Below are positions 54,629 to 64,000 of a stretch of DNA of 64,000 bases, piece by piece (the first letter of the stretch is position 1; the number at the start of each line of letters is the position of its first letter). The notes beneath the pieces are model-generated. The model was given only the letters and a program-made list of their open reading frames with translations, had not been told where the DNA came from and did no database searches. The position numbers and the translations under genes are program-made. The DNA lies in contig NZ_KI912267.1 of assembly GCF_000235425.2 (NCBI RefSeq), forward strand, positions 1,229,290-1,293,289. The letters are read 5' to 3'. The DNA comes from Pseudofrankia saprophytica (GTDB taxonomy: Bacteria; Actinomycetota; Actinomycetes; Frankiales; Frankiaceae).

Positions 54629-54871
54629 GTCGTGCCTCCCCCGGGCACCTGCCCGACGCACCAAGCCCGTCCTGACCTGCGGTGCTCATTCTCCAGCATC
54701 CTCGGCCACCGAGCCCATCCGCCATGGACCTCACCGCCACCGAGGTCCGCATAGGCTCCGCCGTCCCGCGCCCGACAGTCCCGCCCCACCGGTCACGTCG
54801 AGCTGAGCGCCGGGCACACGCCGTTGTCGGACCTGTCACCTACGATCGCGGCGACCGGGAGGAGGCGTCCG

Positions 54872-56392
54872 TTGGACGACCAGTTGGACTACGAGACGGT
54901 CGAGCTGCTACGGCGCGGACCGGCCTGGCGGCTGCTGCGCGCGGAGCACGCCCCGCTGGTCGTCAGCTTCCTCGCCCAAGTCTTCGTCGAGGAGAACGTC
55001 CGCGACATCGCCGCGTCGACGCTCGCCGGCCGGCTCGACGACACGCTGTACACGCTGAACCAGCAGCTGGGTGACGGCACCTACCCGCGGTCGGCGAAGG
55101 CCTACCTGGAGGACTGGGCCGGCGCGGAGCAGGGCTGGCTGCGCAAGTACTACCCACCCGATTCCGACGAGCCACACTTCGACGCGACCCCGGCGCTGGA
55201 GCAGGTCGTGTCGTTCCTGTCCGGGCTGCGGGCGCGGTCTTTCGTCGGCACGGAGTCGCGGCTGAACACCCTGTTCGACCTGCTCCGCCAGATGACGCTC
55301 GGGACCGAGACCGACCCGGGGCGGCGCCTCGAGGAGCTGCGGCGCCAGCGGGACGCGCTCGACCGGGAGATCGACCGGGTCAGCCGCGGCGAGCTCGACG
55401 TACTAAACCCGTCGGCCCAGCGGGACCGGTTCCAGCAGTTCGCCGACATGGCACGCGAGCTGCTGGCGGACTTCCGTCAGGTCGAGACGAACTTCCGCGA
55501 GCTCGACCGGAGCCTGCGCGTCCAGATCGCCTCGTTCGACGGCGCGAAGGGCGAGCTGCTCGACGAGGTCCTGCGCAGCCGGGGCAGCATCACCGAGTCC
55601 GACCAGGGCAGGAGCTTCGGCGCCTTCTACGACTTCCTGCTCTCGGCGGATCGGCAGGCGCGGTTCACGGCGTTGCTCGACCAGGTCCTGGAGCTTCCCG
55701 CGCTCGCGGGCGCCGACCCGCGCCTCGGCACGATTCACCACGACTGGCTCGCCGCGGGCGAGCGAACCCAGGCGACGGTGCGGCTGCTGTCCGCGCAGCT
55801 GCGGCGCTTCCTCGACGATCGAGTATGGCTGGAGAACCGTCGGATCGGGGAGATCCTGCGCGGCATCGAGGCGCACGCCCTCCAGCTGCGCGACGCTCCC
55901 GGGCCGCTGCCCGGGGCCGAGCTGGACGAGACGGCGCCCCGGATCGTGCTGCCGATGGAGCGCCGGCTGTACGCGCCGAAGCGCCGGACGGTGATCGACA
56001 GCACCGGGCTGGCGGCGGGTGACGGCGACTTCGACTCGGACGCGCTCTATGACCAGGTCCACGTCGACCAGGCGGAACTCCTGACGGCCGTACGCGACGC
56101 GCTGGCCAGCCGGCCCCGAGTCGGCCTCCCCGCGTTGCTCGTGGACCGCCCGCTCCAGCGAGGCCTGGCGGAGCTGGTCGCCTACCTCTCCCTGGGCGAC
56201 GAGGCCTTCAGCGTGGTCTTCGACGACGGCGCCACGGACGAGCTGACCTGGGAGGGCGACGATGGGGTGGTGCGGGTGGCGACGGTTCCGCGCGTGACGT
56301 TCGTCCGCGCCGGTTGGGCCGCCGCGCCTGACACGGCCGCCGCGTCAGGCGCGGGCATCGCCGCGGCCGGTGAGGGCCGCGCGGATGACTGA
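54872..56392 (+). CDS. jetA: Wadjet component JetA (DUF3375)
   Basis: 506 residues from a TTG at 54872; GGGAGGAGG sits six bases upstream and decides the start. JetA is the kleisin-like subunit (DUF3375) of the type I Wadjet system, linking the SMC-like JetC and JetB. Typical features: [20 protein letters not shown] near the start, a coiled coil at about 145-185 ([20 protein letters not shown]) and a second near 190-240, ending with a beta-rich C-terminal part. It overlaps jetB by eight bases. The complex cleaves circular plasmid DNA after loop extrusion. Identified by family pattern and by gene order. Confidence 0.92.
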   Translation: MDDQLDYETVELLRRGPAWRLLRAEHAPLVVSFLAQVFVEENVRDIAASTLAGRLDDTLYTLNQQLGDGTYPRSAKAYLEDWAGAEQGWLRKYYPPDSDEPHFDATPALEQVVSFLSGLRARSFVGTESRLNTLFDLLRQMTLGTETDPGRRLEELRRQRDALDREIDRVSRGELDVLNPSAQRDRFQQFADMARELLADFRQVETNFRELDRSLRVQIASFDGAKGELLDEVLRSRGSITESDQGRSFGAFYDFLLSADRQARFTALLDQVLELPALAGADPRLGTIHHDWLAAGERTQATVRLLSAQLRRFLDDRVWLENRRIGEILRGIEAHALQLRDAPGPLPGAELDETAPRIVLPMERRLYAPKRRTVIDSTGLAAGDGDFDSDALYDQVHVDQAELLTAVRDALASRPRVGLPALLVDRPLQRGLAELVAYLSLGDEAFSVVFDDGATDELTWEGDDGVVRVATVPRVTFVRAGWAAAPDTAAASGAGIAAAGEGRADD

Positions 56393-57041
56393 GCCCGCGA
56401 GCGCCCCGGGCGGAGGGCGGGCCACCTCGTCCGCGCGGGCCGCGACAGCACCCCTGTCCGACCTCAACCTGTCGCTCGTCGTCACCAGTCTGATGAAGGG
56501 GCCGGTGTACCGGGACCAGCACGAGAAGGTGTGGCGCCACCTGCTCGGCCTGCGCGCGCGGGTTTCCGACTACGTCGCCGTGCTCGGCCTGCAGGTCATC
56601 GTGGACGACGCGGAGGGGTATGCCTTCCTGCGGTCACGCCCGGACGGCGACGACGGTGAGGCCGTGCCCAGGCTGATCGCCCGGCGGGCGCTGTCGTTCC
56701 CGGTCAGCCTGCTGCTCGCCCTGCTGCGCAAGCGGCTCGCCGAGTTCGACACCGACAACGCCGACACGCGGCTCGTCCTGGCGCGCGCCGACCTCGTCGA
56801 GATGATGCGGATGTTCCTGCCGGCCGGCCGCAACGAGGCCCGGCTCGTCGACGAGATCGACGCCCATCTCGGCAAGGCCGTCGACCTGGGGTTCCTGCGT
56901 AAGCTGCCGGGCTCCGACGAGACGTACGAGGTGCGCCGGATCCTCAAGGCGTTCGTCGACGCCCAGTGGCTGTCGGGTTTCGACGAGGGCCTCACCCGGT
57001 ACGCGCGGACGCTGGCCGGCTCGACCGAGGAGGACGCATGA
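56385..57041 (+). CDS. jetB: Wadjet component JetB (DUF4194)
   Basis: 218 residues from ATG 56385. JetB (DUF4194) is the KITE-like winged-helix subunit that binds JetA. After 30 unstructured residues the protein has two winged-helix parts ([40 protein letters not shown]) and ends [19 protein letters not shown]. The start lies inside the jetA end, the stop overlaps the jetC ATG as ATGA, so all three are translated together. Confidence 0.92.
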   Translation: MTEPASAPGGGRATSSARAATAPLSDLNLSLVVTSLMKGPVYRDQHEKVWRHLLGLRARVSDYVAVLGLQVIVDDAEGYAFLRSRPDGDDGEAVPRLIARRALSFPVSLLLALLRKRLAEFDTDNADTRLVLARADLVEMMRMFLPAGRNEARLVDEIDAHLGKAVDLGFLRKLPGSDETYEVRRILKAFVDAQWLSGFDEGLTRYARTLAGSTEEDA

Positions 57042-60000
57042 CCGCCGTTCGCTCGGAGAACGATCATCGGACGCCGCCCGCGGCCGACGCGGATGGGGTG
57101 GCCGCGGTGGACAAGGCGGAAGCGGCCGCGCCACCGCGGCCGGGCTTCCGGCTCGACCGGCTCGAGCTGCTCAACTGGGGCACGTTCCACCGCCGCGTCT
57201 GGACGCTGCGGGTCGGCGGGGACAACGGCCTGCTCACCGGCGACATCGGCTCCGGCAAGTCGACGGTCGTCGACGCGGTCACCACGCTGTTGTTGCCCGC
57301 GCAGCGGATCTCCTACAACCGGGCCGCCGGCGCCGAGTCCCGCGAGCGGACGCTGCGCTCCTACGTCCAGGGCCACTACAAGTCCGAACGCGTCGAGTCG
57401 TCCGGCGGATCCCGTCCGGTCGGGCTGCGGACCGACGGCAGCACCTATTCGGTGCTGCTCGGGGTGTTCGTCAACGAGGCGCTGGGCGCGACCGCGAGCC
57501 TGGCCCAGGTCTTCTGGCAGCCGGCGGACGACACCGGGCAGCCGGAACGGTTCTACGCCACCGCCGCACGCGACCTGGGCATCGCCGCCGACTTCGCCGA
57601 CTTCGGTGAGGACATTCCCGCGCTGAAGCGCAAGCTGCGCAGGGGCGGCGTCGACGTCCACGACGGCTTTCCCGGCTACGGTCGTGCCTTCCGGCGCCTG
57701 CTCGCCGTCGAGTCCGAGCAGGCGATGGAGCTGTTCCACCAGACGGTGTCGATGAAGTCCGTCGGCGACCTCAACGAGTTCGTCCGCGCGCACATGCTCG
57801 AGAAGCAGGACGTCGGCCGGCGCGTCGACGAGCTCGTCGCCCATTTCGAGGACCTGACCAGGGCGCACGCGGCCGTGCGCCGGGCCCGCGACCAGCTCGA
57901 GACGCTCACCCCACTGCTTGGCGACTGCGACGAGTACGACCAGTTCGGCGGGCGGGAACACTCGCTCGCGGCCGAGGCCCAGGCGGTGCGGTACTTCGTC
58001 GCCGACCGCACCGCGGCGTTCCTGCGCGGCGAGATCCGCCAGCTCGACGTGCGGATCGAGCAGGACACGGTGCGCGCGGGCGACCTCGATACCCGGGTCC
58101 GGACGCTGCGCGCGGACGAGAAGCGCCTTGAGCTCCAGCGCGCCGGTCTCGGTGGCGGCCGCCTCGGTGAGATCGAGCGGGAACTCGGCCGGCTCGACCA
58201 GGACCGGGAGGCCCGCGAGGCCCGGGCACGCGTGTTCGACGCCCGGCTTGTCACGCTCGGTCTGGACGCGGTCAGCGACGCCGGCGAGTTCGACGCGCGG
58301 CGTCGTGAGTTCACCCGGCTCGCCGAGAGGCTGACCGGGCAACGCCAGCAGCTGGAGGGACGCCGGTCGGACCTGGACGTCCGGAGCAGGATGATCCGCG
58401 ACGAGTCCGGGGCGCTGCGGGACGAGATCGCGAGCCTGCGGCAGCGGCGCAGCAACATTCCCGTACGGAGCCTGGAACTGCGTGGGCGGCTGTGTTCCGA
58501 GACCGGTCTCGACGCGGCGGAGCTGCCGTTCGCCGGCGAGCTGATCCAGGTCTCGCCCGAGCACCGCGAGTGGGAAGGAGCCGCCGAACGGCTGTTGCAC
58601 GGCTTCGGGCTCTCACTGCTCGTCCCGGACCGGCACTACCGGGCCGTCTCCGACTGGATCGATCGCAACCATCTGCGGGCAAGGCTGATCTACTTCAGGG
58701 TGCCGTCGGCCGCCGGTCCGCCGAGGCAGCGACAGTCCGCGAGCGGGAACGCGCTGCTCGTCGACCGCCTCGACCTGAGGTCCGACTCGCCGTTCCTGCC
58801 GTGGCTGCGGCGCGAGCTGGAGTCACGGGCCGACCACGAGTGCGTCGCCACCATGGACGACTTCCGCCGCGCGGCGAAGGCCGTCACCCGCACCGGGCAG
58901 GTCAAGCACACCGGTGGCCGGCACGAGAAGGACGACCGCTGGCGGGTCGACGACCGAACGCAGTACGTCCTGGGCTGGAGCAACGAGCAGAAGATCGCCG
59001 CGATCGTCGCCCGGGCAGCCCAGGTGCAGGCGGAGCTCTCGGAGATGACCGACCGCCTGGGCGCCGTCGCGGCGGACATCGAGGCGCTCGGCGCTCGGGA
59101 GACCAACGTCAGGCTGCTCGCGGACACGCAGGCGTGGCGTGAGCTCGACTGGCGCTCGGTCGCCCAGGAGATCGACGCGCTGACCGCGGAGAAGGCCGGG
59201 CTCGAGAAGGCGTCGGCGGAGCTCGCGGACATCACCCAGCGGCTCGGAGCGCTCACCGACGAGCTGACCCGGGCCGACGAGCAGGGCGACGAGCTGCGCC
59301 GCCGCCTCGGCGGGCTGCAGGCGCGCCGCGGTGACGCCGAGACCGAGCTGGCCGAATGCGAGCAGATGCTGTCCGCGGCCGAGTTCGAGCCGGCGAGCGC
59401 CTCGTTCACCACGCTGGCGGCCCGGCTGACCGAGCCGCGTCCGTCGACACCGCGCCAATGGGTGGACGCCGGCCGGCGGCTCGACGACACCATCCGTCAC
59501 GAGTCGCGGCAGGTCAGCGACCGCCGCGCCGCCACCAGCCGGCGCCTCGTCGCGAAGATGGGGCGGTTCCGGCAGGCCTACCCGCTGGAGACCGCGGAGC
59601 TCGACGACTCCGTGGAGTCGATCGGCGGGTACCGGGAGCTGCACGCCCGGCTGGTTCGCGACGACCTGCCGCGGTTCGAGACCGAGTTCAAGACCCACCT
59701 GAACGTGAACACGATCCGCGACATCGCGACGTTCCAGGCCGAGCTGAACAGGCAGCGCGATCTGATCCGGAGGCGGGTAGCGACGATCAACGAGTCGCTG
59801 ACGTCCATCGAGTACAACCAGGGCACCTTCATCCGGCTCGAACTCGACGACACCCCGAACACCGAGGTCAGGCAGTTCCGCGCGGACCTACGGGCCTGCA
59901 CTGAGGGGTCGCTCTCCGGCGGCGGCGAGGCCGACCAGTACTCGGAGGAGAAGTTCCTGCAGGTCAGCAAGATCGTGGAACGGCTGCGCGGGCGGGAAGG

Positions 60001-60484
60001 GCAGACCGAGGCCGACCGGATCTGGACCCGGCGCGTCACCGACGTGCGCAACTGGTTCGTGTTCTCGGCATCGGAACGGGCGCTCGCGGACGACACCGAG
60101 CGTGAGCACTACACGGACTCGGGCGGGAAGTCCGGCGGGCAGAAGGAGAAGCTCGCCTACACGATTCTCGCGGCGTCGCTGGCCTACCAGTTCAAGCTCG
60201 ACTCCGGGCCGCGCACCTTCCGGTTCGTCGTCATCGACGAGGCGTTCGGCCGCGGGTCGGACGCGTCGACCCGGTTCGCGCTCGGCCTGTTCGAACGCCT
60301 CGGGCTACAGCTGCTGATTGTCACTCCTTTGCAGAAGATCCACGTCATCGAGCGGCACGTGTCGTCGGTGGGCTTCGTCGACAACGAGTCCGGTAGCTAC
60401 TCGCGGCTGCAGAACCTGACCGTCCAGGAATACCGGGCCAGGCGGGTCGGCCGGCTCGCGGCCGAGCTGGCCACCGCCCAGTGA
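57038..60484 (+). CDS. jetC: Wadjet component JetC, SMC/MukB-like ATPase
   Basis: 1148 residues, the motor of the system. Walker A at 68-76 (GDIGSGKST), signature SGGQ at 1032-1035 and Walker [14 protein letters not shown] at about 1061-1073 with catalytic Glu1068. In between run long charged coiled coils (about 270-480, 650-800, 850-940) around a hinge-like region. It forms a loop-extruding dimer with JetA and JetB and presents small circular DNA to JetD. All ATPase residues are intact, so the gene should be active. Confidence 0.96.
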   Translation: MTAVRSENDHRTPPAADADGVAAVDKAEAAAPPRPGFRLDRLELLNWGTFHRRVWTLRVGGDNGLLTGDIGSGKSTVVDAVTTLLLPAQRISYNRAAGAESRERTLRSYVQGHYKSERVESSGGSRPVGLRTDGSTYSVLLGVFVNEALGATASLAQVFWQPADDTGQPERFYATAARDLGIAADFADFGEDIPALKRKLRRGGVDVHDGFPGYGRAFRRLLAVESEQAMELFHQTVSMKSVGDLNEFVRAHMLEKQDVGRRVDELVAHFEDLTRAHAAVRRARDQLETLTPLLGDCDEYDQFGGREHSLAAEAQAVRYFVADRTAAFLRGEIRQLDVRIEQDTVRAGDLDTRVRTLRADEKRLELQRAGLGGGRLGEIERELGRLDQDREAREARARVFDARLVTLGLDAVSDAGEFDARRREFTRLAERLTGQRQQLEGRRSDLDVRSRMIRDESGALRDEIASLRQRRSNIPVRSLELRGRLCSETGLDAAELPFAGELIQVSPEHREWEGAAERLLHGFGLSLLVPDRHYRAVSDWIDRNHLRARLIYFRVPSAAGPPRQRQSASGNALLVDRLDLRSDSPFLPWLRRELESRADHECVATMDDFRRAAKAVTRTGQVKHTGGRHEKDDRWRVDDRTQYVLGWSNEQKIAAIVARAAQVQAELSEMTDRLGAVAADIEALGARETNVRLLADTQAWRELDWRSVAQEIDALTAEKAGLEKASAELADITQRLGALTDELTRADEQGDELRRRLGGLQARRGDAETELAECEQMLSAAEFEPASASFTTLAARLTEPRPSTPRQWVDAGRRLDDTIRHESRQVSDRRAATSRRLVAKMGRFRQAYPLETAELDDSVESIGGYRELHARLVRDDLPRFETEFKTHLNVNTIRDIATFQAELNRQRDLIRRRVATINESLTSIEYNQGTFIRLELDDTPNTEVRQFRADLRACTEGSLSGGGEADQYSEEKFLQVSKIVERLRGREGQTEADRIWTRRVTDVRNWFVFSASERALADDTEREHYTDSGGKSGGQKEKLAYTILAASLAYQFKLDSGPRTFRFVVIDEAFGRGSDASTRFALGLFERLGLQLLIVTPLQKIHVIERHVSSVGFVDNESGSYSRLQNLTVQEYRARRVGRLAAELATAQ

Positions 60485-60518
60485 CCCGACGGCTGGTGAG
60501 GCGGCGGCTGGTGACGCG

Positions 60519-61895
60519 GTGACCGGCGACCCGGTGGCACGGCCAACGAGGACGGGGACGAAGGCGGCGGGATGGACAACGCTGGCGGACGCGCGGGCCC
60601 GCCTGCGCCGGCGGTGGGAGAGCGGCCAGTATCTCGCGGCCTGGGCCAAGGGCGAACCGTTCGAGACGGTGGAGGTTCCCCTGCGAGGGCCGGCGGTCGG
60701 TGAGCTGGCCGAACGGTTCGACGAGGCGCGGGCCTGGAGCCAGGAGTGGTTCGCCGCCGAAGACCGATCGGCGGACTTCCGGCTGCCGACCAGGACCGTC
60801 GGCGGTCGCAGCATCGGGACGAACAAGATCCCGGCCAGGCTGGTCGTCGACGGTGGCTGGGACGCGCTGTGGCGGCTCCTGCAGGTCACGGCCGACGTCC
60901 GACGGTTCACCGAGCTGCGCCGCCTCACCGCGGGCGAGGGCCGCAGCCTCACCGCGGGCGGACTCGTGGAGGCCAGCGCGACGGGACATCGGGAGGCCGC
61001 CGCGTCCGACCCCGGCGAAGGCACCGTGCCCCGGTTCCGCGGAACCCCCACGACCGGGCCCGGCGACGGCTCCGCCACGGCCGCGGCGCTCGTGGACTGG
61101 GTGAACACCCATCCGGCCCGCGTGCTCCAGCACACTCCCGAGCAGTGGGCCAGGATCCTCGCGACGACCCGGTGGCTCATGCGCGAACGCGGCCAGGGCC
61201 GATACCTGCGCCAGGTGCCGGTGCCGGGAGTCGACACCAAGTTCATCGAGGTCCACCGGGCGCTGCTCGCCGAGCTGCTCGACCTGCTGCTGCCGGACGG
61301 CGCCGTCGACCAAGCGGTTCCTCGTGCCCAGTTCGCCCGGCGATACGGGTTCCGGAGCCAGCCGGCCTACGTCCGGTTCCGCTCCCTCGACCCGACCGTG
61401 AACCGCCTGCCTGGCGTGGGCGAGCTGGGCGTCCGGATCGAGGACCTCGCGGCGGCGGCGCCGAACGTCGGCACCGTGTTCGTCCTCGAAAACGAGATCA
61501 CCTATCTGGCCTTCCCTGACGTGCCCGACGCGGCCGCGGTCTTCGGCGGCGGCTACGGGCTGACCGGCCTCGCCGCGCACCCGTGGTTCGCCGGCCGCCG
61601 CGTCCTGTACTGGGGCGACCTCGACACCCACGGCTTCGCCATCCTCGACCGGCTACGCGCCGAGATACCCGACGCCGAGTCGTTCCTGATGGACCGCGCC
61701 ACGCTGCTGGCGCACCCTGACCAGTGGGTCCGCGAACCCTCGCAGCACCGCGCCCCATTGCCCCGCCTGACCCCCGATGAGGCCGCTCTTCACCAGGACC
61801 TCGTCAGCCACGCCTACGGTGACGCGATCCGCCTGGAACAGGAGCGGATCGGCTTCCCCCATCTCGAGGCCGCCCTCACCCGCCGGCTCGCGTAG
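60519..61895 (+). CDS. jetD: Wadjet nuclease JetD (DUF3322-DUF2220, TOPRIM-like)
   Basis: 458 residues from a GTG, 34 bases after jetC. The N-part is DUF3322 (ESGQYLAAWAKGEPFETVEV), the C-part DUF2220 with a TOPRIM fold like topoisomerase VI/Spo11. Its acidic site is present: Glu324/Glu326 in VFVLENEITYLAF and Asp367-Leu-Asp369 in YWGDLDTHGFAIL. It cuts the plasmid DNA that JetABC has extruded. The middle has a Gly/Thr-rich stretch (about 145-195) that may be a flexible insert. Last gene of the operon. Confidence 0.95.
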   Translation: MTGDPVARPTRTGTKAAGWTTLADARARLRRRWESGQYLAAWAKGEPFETVEVPLRGPAVGELAERFDEARAWSQEWFAAEDRSADFRLPTRTVGGRSIGTNKIPARLVVDGGWDALWRLLQVTADVRRFTELRRLTAGEGRSLTAGGLVEASATGHREAAASDPGEGTVPRFRGTPTTGPGDGSATAAALVDWVNTHPARVLQHTPEQWARILATTRWLMRERGQGRYLRQVPVPGVDTKFIEVHRALLAELLDLLLPDGAVDQAVPRAQFARRYGFRSQPAYVRFRSLDPTVNRLPGVGELGVRIEDLAAAAPNVGTVFVLENEITYLAFPDVPDAAAVFGGGYGLTGLAAHPWFAGRRVLYWGDLDTHGFAILDRLRAEIPDAESFLMDRATLLAHPDQWVREPSQHRAPLPRLTPDEAALHQDLVSHAYGDAIRLEQERIGFPHLEAALTRRLA

Positions 61896-61932
61896 CTCCC
61901 CAGCCGCCATGAGGCCGGCCGGAAGGTGACCG

Positions 61933-62547
61933 TCAGTCCGGGGTGCCGAGTTCGCGGACGGCGTGTTCGATGCGGCGGTCGGGGATCAACCACATGAGCG
62001 CCCCGGCGGCGTAGCAGGCCACCGCGATCACGACGCCGACGTGTCCGTGCGGGTCGACGAGCTGGGCGCACAGGATGCCGGTCAGGTACAGCACCGGCGA
62101 GATCTTGCCCTTCACATCCCGGCCGACGGCTCGCCGCAGCGGTGAATCGGAGCCCTGCCCGCGAATGATGATCATCTGAAGAACGTAGTACGCGATCGCG
62201 GCGAGCATCAGGTTCACGCCGTACAGGACGACGGGGCTGTGGGCGAACTTGCTCTCGTCCATCCAGGCGGTGGTGAACGGGAACAGCGAGAGAAAGAACA
62301 GCAGCCCCAGGTTCGCCCACAGTACGGCCCCGGTGACCTGGCGCGTCAGCTGAAACATGTGGTGATGGTTGTTCCAGTAGATCCCGACGTAGACGAAGCT
62401 GAGCAGATAGGTCAGCAGGCCCGAGCCGGCGGCGTGCCGCAGCGCGGCGAAGTCATGGCCCTCGGGGATCTTCAGCTCCAGGACCATGATCGTGATGATG
62501 ATGGCCAGAACGCCGTCGCTGAACGCCTCCAGCCGGCTGGTCCTCAT
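61933..62547 (-). CDS. TMEM175-family potassium channel protein
   Basis: 204 residues from ATG 62547, with GAGGTGG seven bases upstream. The family motif RLEAFSDGVLAIIITIMVLE opens the first of six helices; 'GLLTYLLSFVYVGIYWNNHH' and 'LGLLFFLSLFPFTTAW' follow. Bacterial TMEM175 proteins form tetrameric K+ channels in the cell membrane. It is convergent with jetD, 37 bases apart, with no sign of a shared transcript. Confidence 0.92.
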   Translation of the reverse strand: MRTSRLEAFSDGVLAIIITIMVLELKIPEGHDFAALRHAAGSGLLTYLLSFVYVGIYWNNHHHMFQLTRQVTGAVLWANLGLLFFLSLFPFTTAWMDESKFAHSPVVLYGVNLMLAAIAYYVLQMIIIRGQGSDSPLRRAVGRDVKGKISPVLYLTGILCAQLVDPHGHVGVVIAVACYAAGALMWLIPDRRIEHAVRELGTPD

Positions 62548-62910
62548 CGGATGCCACCTCACCGCCGCCCTGACCGGCGACCCTCGGGCGCGGCCCCACC
62601 TCGCCGCGCATGCCTGTCCGTGTGCCGCCCATCAGACCATCTGGCGACCAGGCACCCATCGGGGCCACCGGGGACGTAGCGAAGACGGGGTGGTGGCCAT
62701 ACCGCGCCACTTGCGACAGAAGACACGGTGAAGGTAGAACCCTGTTACAACGACGGGGCGGCTGGCGAGCGAGCTGGCTCTCCTGGCCGAGGCGAAGGCC
62801 GCTCGCGTCTCACTTCTGGTGGCCGTGAGCCGCGGTCCGCTCCGGGGCCAGAGCGCCGGTCGCTCCTGGGTCGGCTTCGCGGCCGTTGGTGAGGCGGAAG
62901 GCGTGCGCAC
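62548..62910. other. divergent intergenic region
   Basis: No gene is supported in 363 bases between the channel gene and the enoyl-CoA hydratase. It must hold two promoters. I see no clear inverted repeat. Confidence 0.4.
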
Positions 62911-63693
62911 ATGGCTGACGAACGGGTCCGGCTTGAGATCGACGGGCCGATCGCCACGATCACGAACAACAACCCGGGCAAGCACAACGCCTTCGACGAC
63001 ACGATGGACCTCGCTCTTTTCGAGATCCTCGACGAGCTGGCGGCACGACGCGACCTGCGAGCGGTGATCTGGCGGGCGGAGGGGAAGTCGTTCTCCTCGG
63101 GCCGCGATGTCGCCGCGATCGGTGGCGGCGCCGTCGAGATCAGCCACCACGAGCTGATGAAACGCGGCCACCGCGGCATCCTGCGCGCGCTCGACATCGA
63201 GGCACCGATCCTGGTCGCGATGCAGGGCTGGTCGATTGGAGCGTCGTTTCAACGGGCCCTGATCTGCGACATCCGGGTTGCCGCCCAGGGAGCCCGGATG
63301 ATGCTGCCCGAGCTTGGCTACGGCGTCATCCCGGACACCGGTGGCATCGGCCGTCTCTACCAGATCTGCGGCCACGGCGTGGTGAGCGACCTGGTGCTCA
63401 CCGGCCGGGCGATGGGCGCCGACGAGGCGCTGGCGCACGGCGTCGTCTCCCGGGTCGTGCCGGCCGACGAGCTCGACAGGACGGTGCGCGAGATGGCCGA
63501 GAAGATCGCCGCCGCGCCGAAGGTCTCGGTGAACATGGCGCGCGGCGTGATCCGCCATCTCTCGGAGCCGGCGCTGCGCTCGTCGATGGCGGACGAGCTG
63601 ATCTTCCAGACGTTCATCAGCAGGTCGGACGACATCGCGGAGATGCGGACGGCACGGGCCGAGGGGCGCCCGCCCCGATACACGGGGAGCTGA
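62911..63693 (+). CDS. enoyl-CoA hydratase/isomerase family protein
   Basis: 260 residues, crotonase fold: GPIATITNNNPGKHNAFDDT, oxyanion loop GKSFSSGRDVAAIGG, AMQGWSIGASFQRALICDIR, and MLPELGYGVIPDTGGIGRLY with the second acidic site (PELGYGVIPDTGG). The place of the first Glu is taken by Ala-Ser, so full hydratase activity is doubtful; isomerase or hydrolase activity is possible. The SDR gene follows four bases later, suggesting an operon for acyl-CoA conversion. Confidence 0.92.
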   Translation: MADERVRLEIDGPIATITNNNPGKHNAFDDTMDLALFEILDELAARRDLRAVIWRAEGKSFSSGRDVAAIGGGAVEISHHELMKRGHRGILRALDIEAPILVAMQGWSIGASFQRALICDIRVAAQGARMMLPELGYGVIPDTGGIGRLYQICGHGVVSDLVLTGRAMGADEALAHGVVSRVVPADELDRTVREMAEKIAAAPKVSVNMARGVIRHLSEPALRSSMADELIFQTFISRSDDIAEMRTARAEGRPPRYTGS

Positions 63694-63697
63694 CGAC

Positions 63698-64000
63698 ATG
63701 ACCGGCAACGGACCCACGGGAACGAACCCGACCGGCGGCGCCAGCGAAGCAGGCGGGACCGGCGGGACCGGCGATGTTCAAGGCGTCATCGGGCTGTCCG
63801 AGCCGCCCGGCGCCGGCGAGAGCGCGTTACCGCCCGGCACCTTCGAGGGCGTCGCGGTCGTCGTGACCGGCGGCGGCACCGGGCTCGGCCGGGCGATCGC
63901 CACCGAGTTCGCCCGTCTCGGCGCGGCGATCGTCATCGGCAGCCGGAAGCCGGAGCATCTCGACGCCGGCCGGGAGGCCATGGAGAAGCTCGGCGCCCCG
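63698..64000 (+). CDS. short-chain dehydrogenase/reductase, cut by window edge
   Basis: The first 101 codons only. After about 45 Gly/Thr-rich residues the Rossmann fold begins: GVAVVVTGGGTGLGRAIATE, then AIVIGSRKPEHLDAG. The GGGTGLG pattern and SRK resemble 2,4-dienoyl-CoA reductases of the SDR family (NADPH-type with Arg after beta-2). It is separated from the enoyl-CoA hydratase stop by four bases. Confidence 0.88.
   Translation, partial: MTGNGPTGTNPTGGASEAGGTGGTGDVQGVIGLSEPPGAGESALPPGTFEGVAVVVTGGGTGLGRAIATEFARLGAAIVIGSRKPEHLDAGREAMEKLGAP

Noticed and set aside
54824..54871. Earlier TTG start for jetA
   Set aside because: It lacks a ribosome-binding site, while the TTG at 54872 has an ideal one.

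Overview
The window is about 70% GC by eye, with strong G/C preference at third codon positions and many GTG/TTG starts. Gene content is that of a filamentous actinomycete: hopanoid adenosyl transferase HpnH, a DUF574-type methyltransferase, a SARP/AfsR-like regulator, an RsbW-type kinase, a truncated haemoglobin, several acyl-CoA dehydrogenases and a DUF222-HNH protein. A Frankia-like organism fits well, but this is inferred from gene content, not a species call. I saw no rRNA, tRNA, CRISPR array, transposase or phage genes.

Region by region. 1-9.2 kb: an unknown protein, a MarR-GNAT fusion with a perfect operator palindrome over its start codon, a GDSL lipoprotein, a branched-chain-amino-acid-type binding protein, a membrane sensor plus solute-binding lipoprotein pair resembling GlnX-GlnH, and a stand-alone response regulator. 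9.3-19.4 kb: a BBE-type flavoprotein, a 1047-residue SARP-ATPase regulator, a drug-efflux MFS protein with candidate operators, a globin, a UPF0316 membrane protein coupled to a small unknown gene, and a methyltransferase. 19.5-25 kb: acyl-CoA metabolism (fused tandem acyl-CoA dehydrogenase, metallo-hydrolase, enoyl-CoA hydratase coupled to a thioesterase). 25-29.1 kb: proS behind a hairpin-rich leader and followed by an 8 x 12-bp tandem repeat and a perfect 19-bp hairpin, then hpnH and an RsbW-type gene. 29.4-34.5 kb: an accD-accA-fadE operon with the same order as the M. tuberculosis accD1-accA1-fadE19 locus, controlled by two near-identical palindromes. 34.6-37.3 kb: a DUF222-HNH protein and a small unknown.

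37.5-49.5 kb looks like a catabolic island: Rieske oxygenase, Nudix hydrolase, luciferase-like monooxygenase, IclR regulator, two translationally coupled amidohydrolases, an acetoacetate-decarboxylase-fold protein, DUF574 methyltransferase, PIG-L deacetylase, DUF2277 and an acyl-CoA ligase. The substrate is unknown. 49.6-54.6 kb: two EamA transporters, one divergent from a CGNR regulator, then a VOC protein, a lipoprotein and an AraC regulator.

54.9-61.9 kb is the clearest special system: a complete type I Wadjet anti-plasmid operon, jetA-jetB-jetC-jetD, with overlapping A/B and B/C genes, intact Walker and signature motifs in the SMC-like JetC and intact TOPRIM acidic residues in JetD. It is followed by a convergent TMEM175-type channel gene. 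The right edge holds an enoyl-CoA hydratase and the start of an SDR gene that runs off the window.

Recurring themes are short tandem repeats, both intergenic and in frame inside low-complexity protein tails, and palindromes at or just upstream of start codons.
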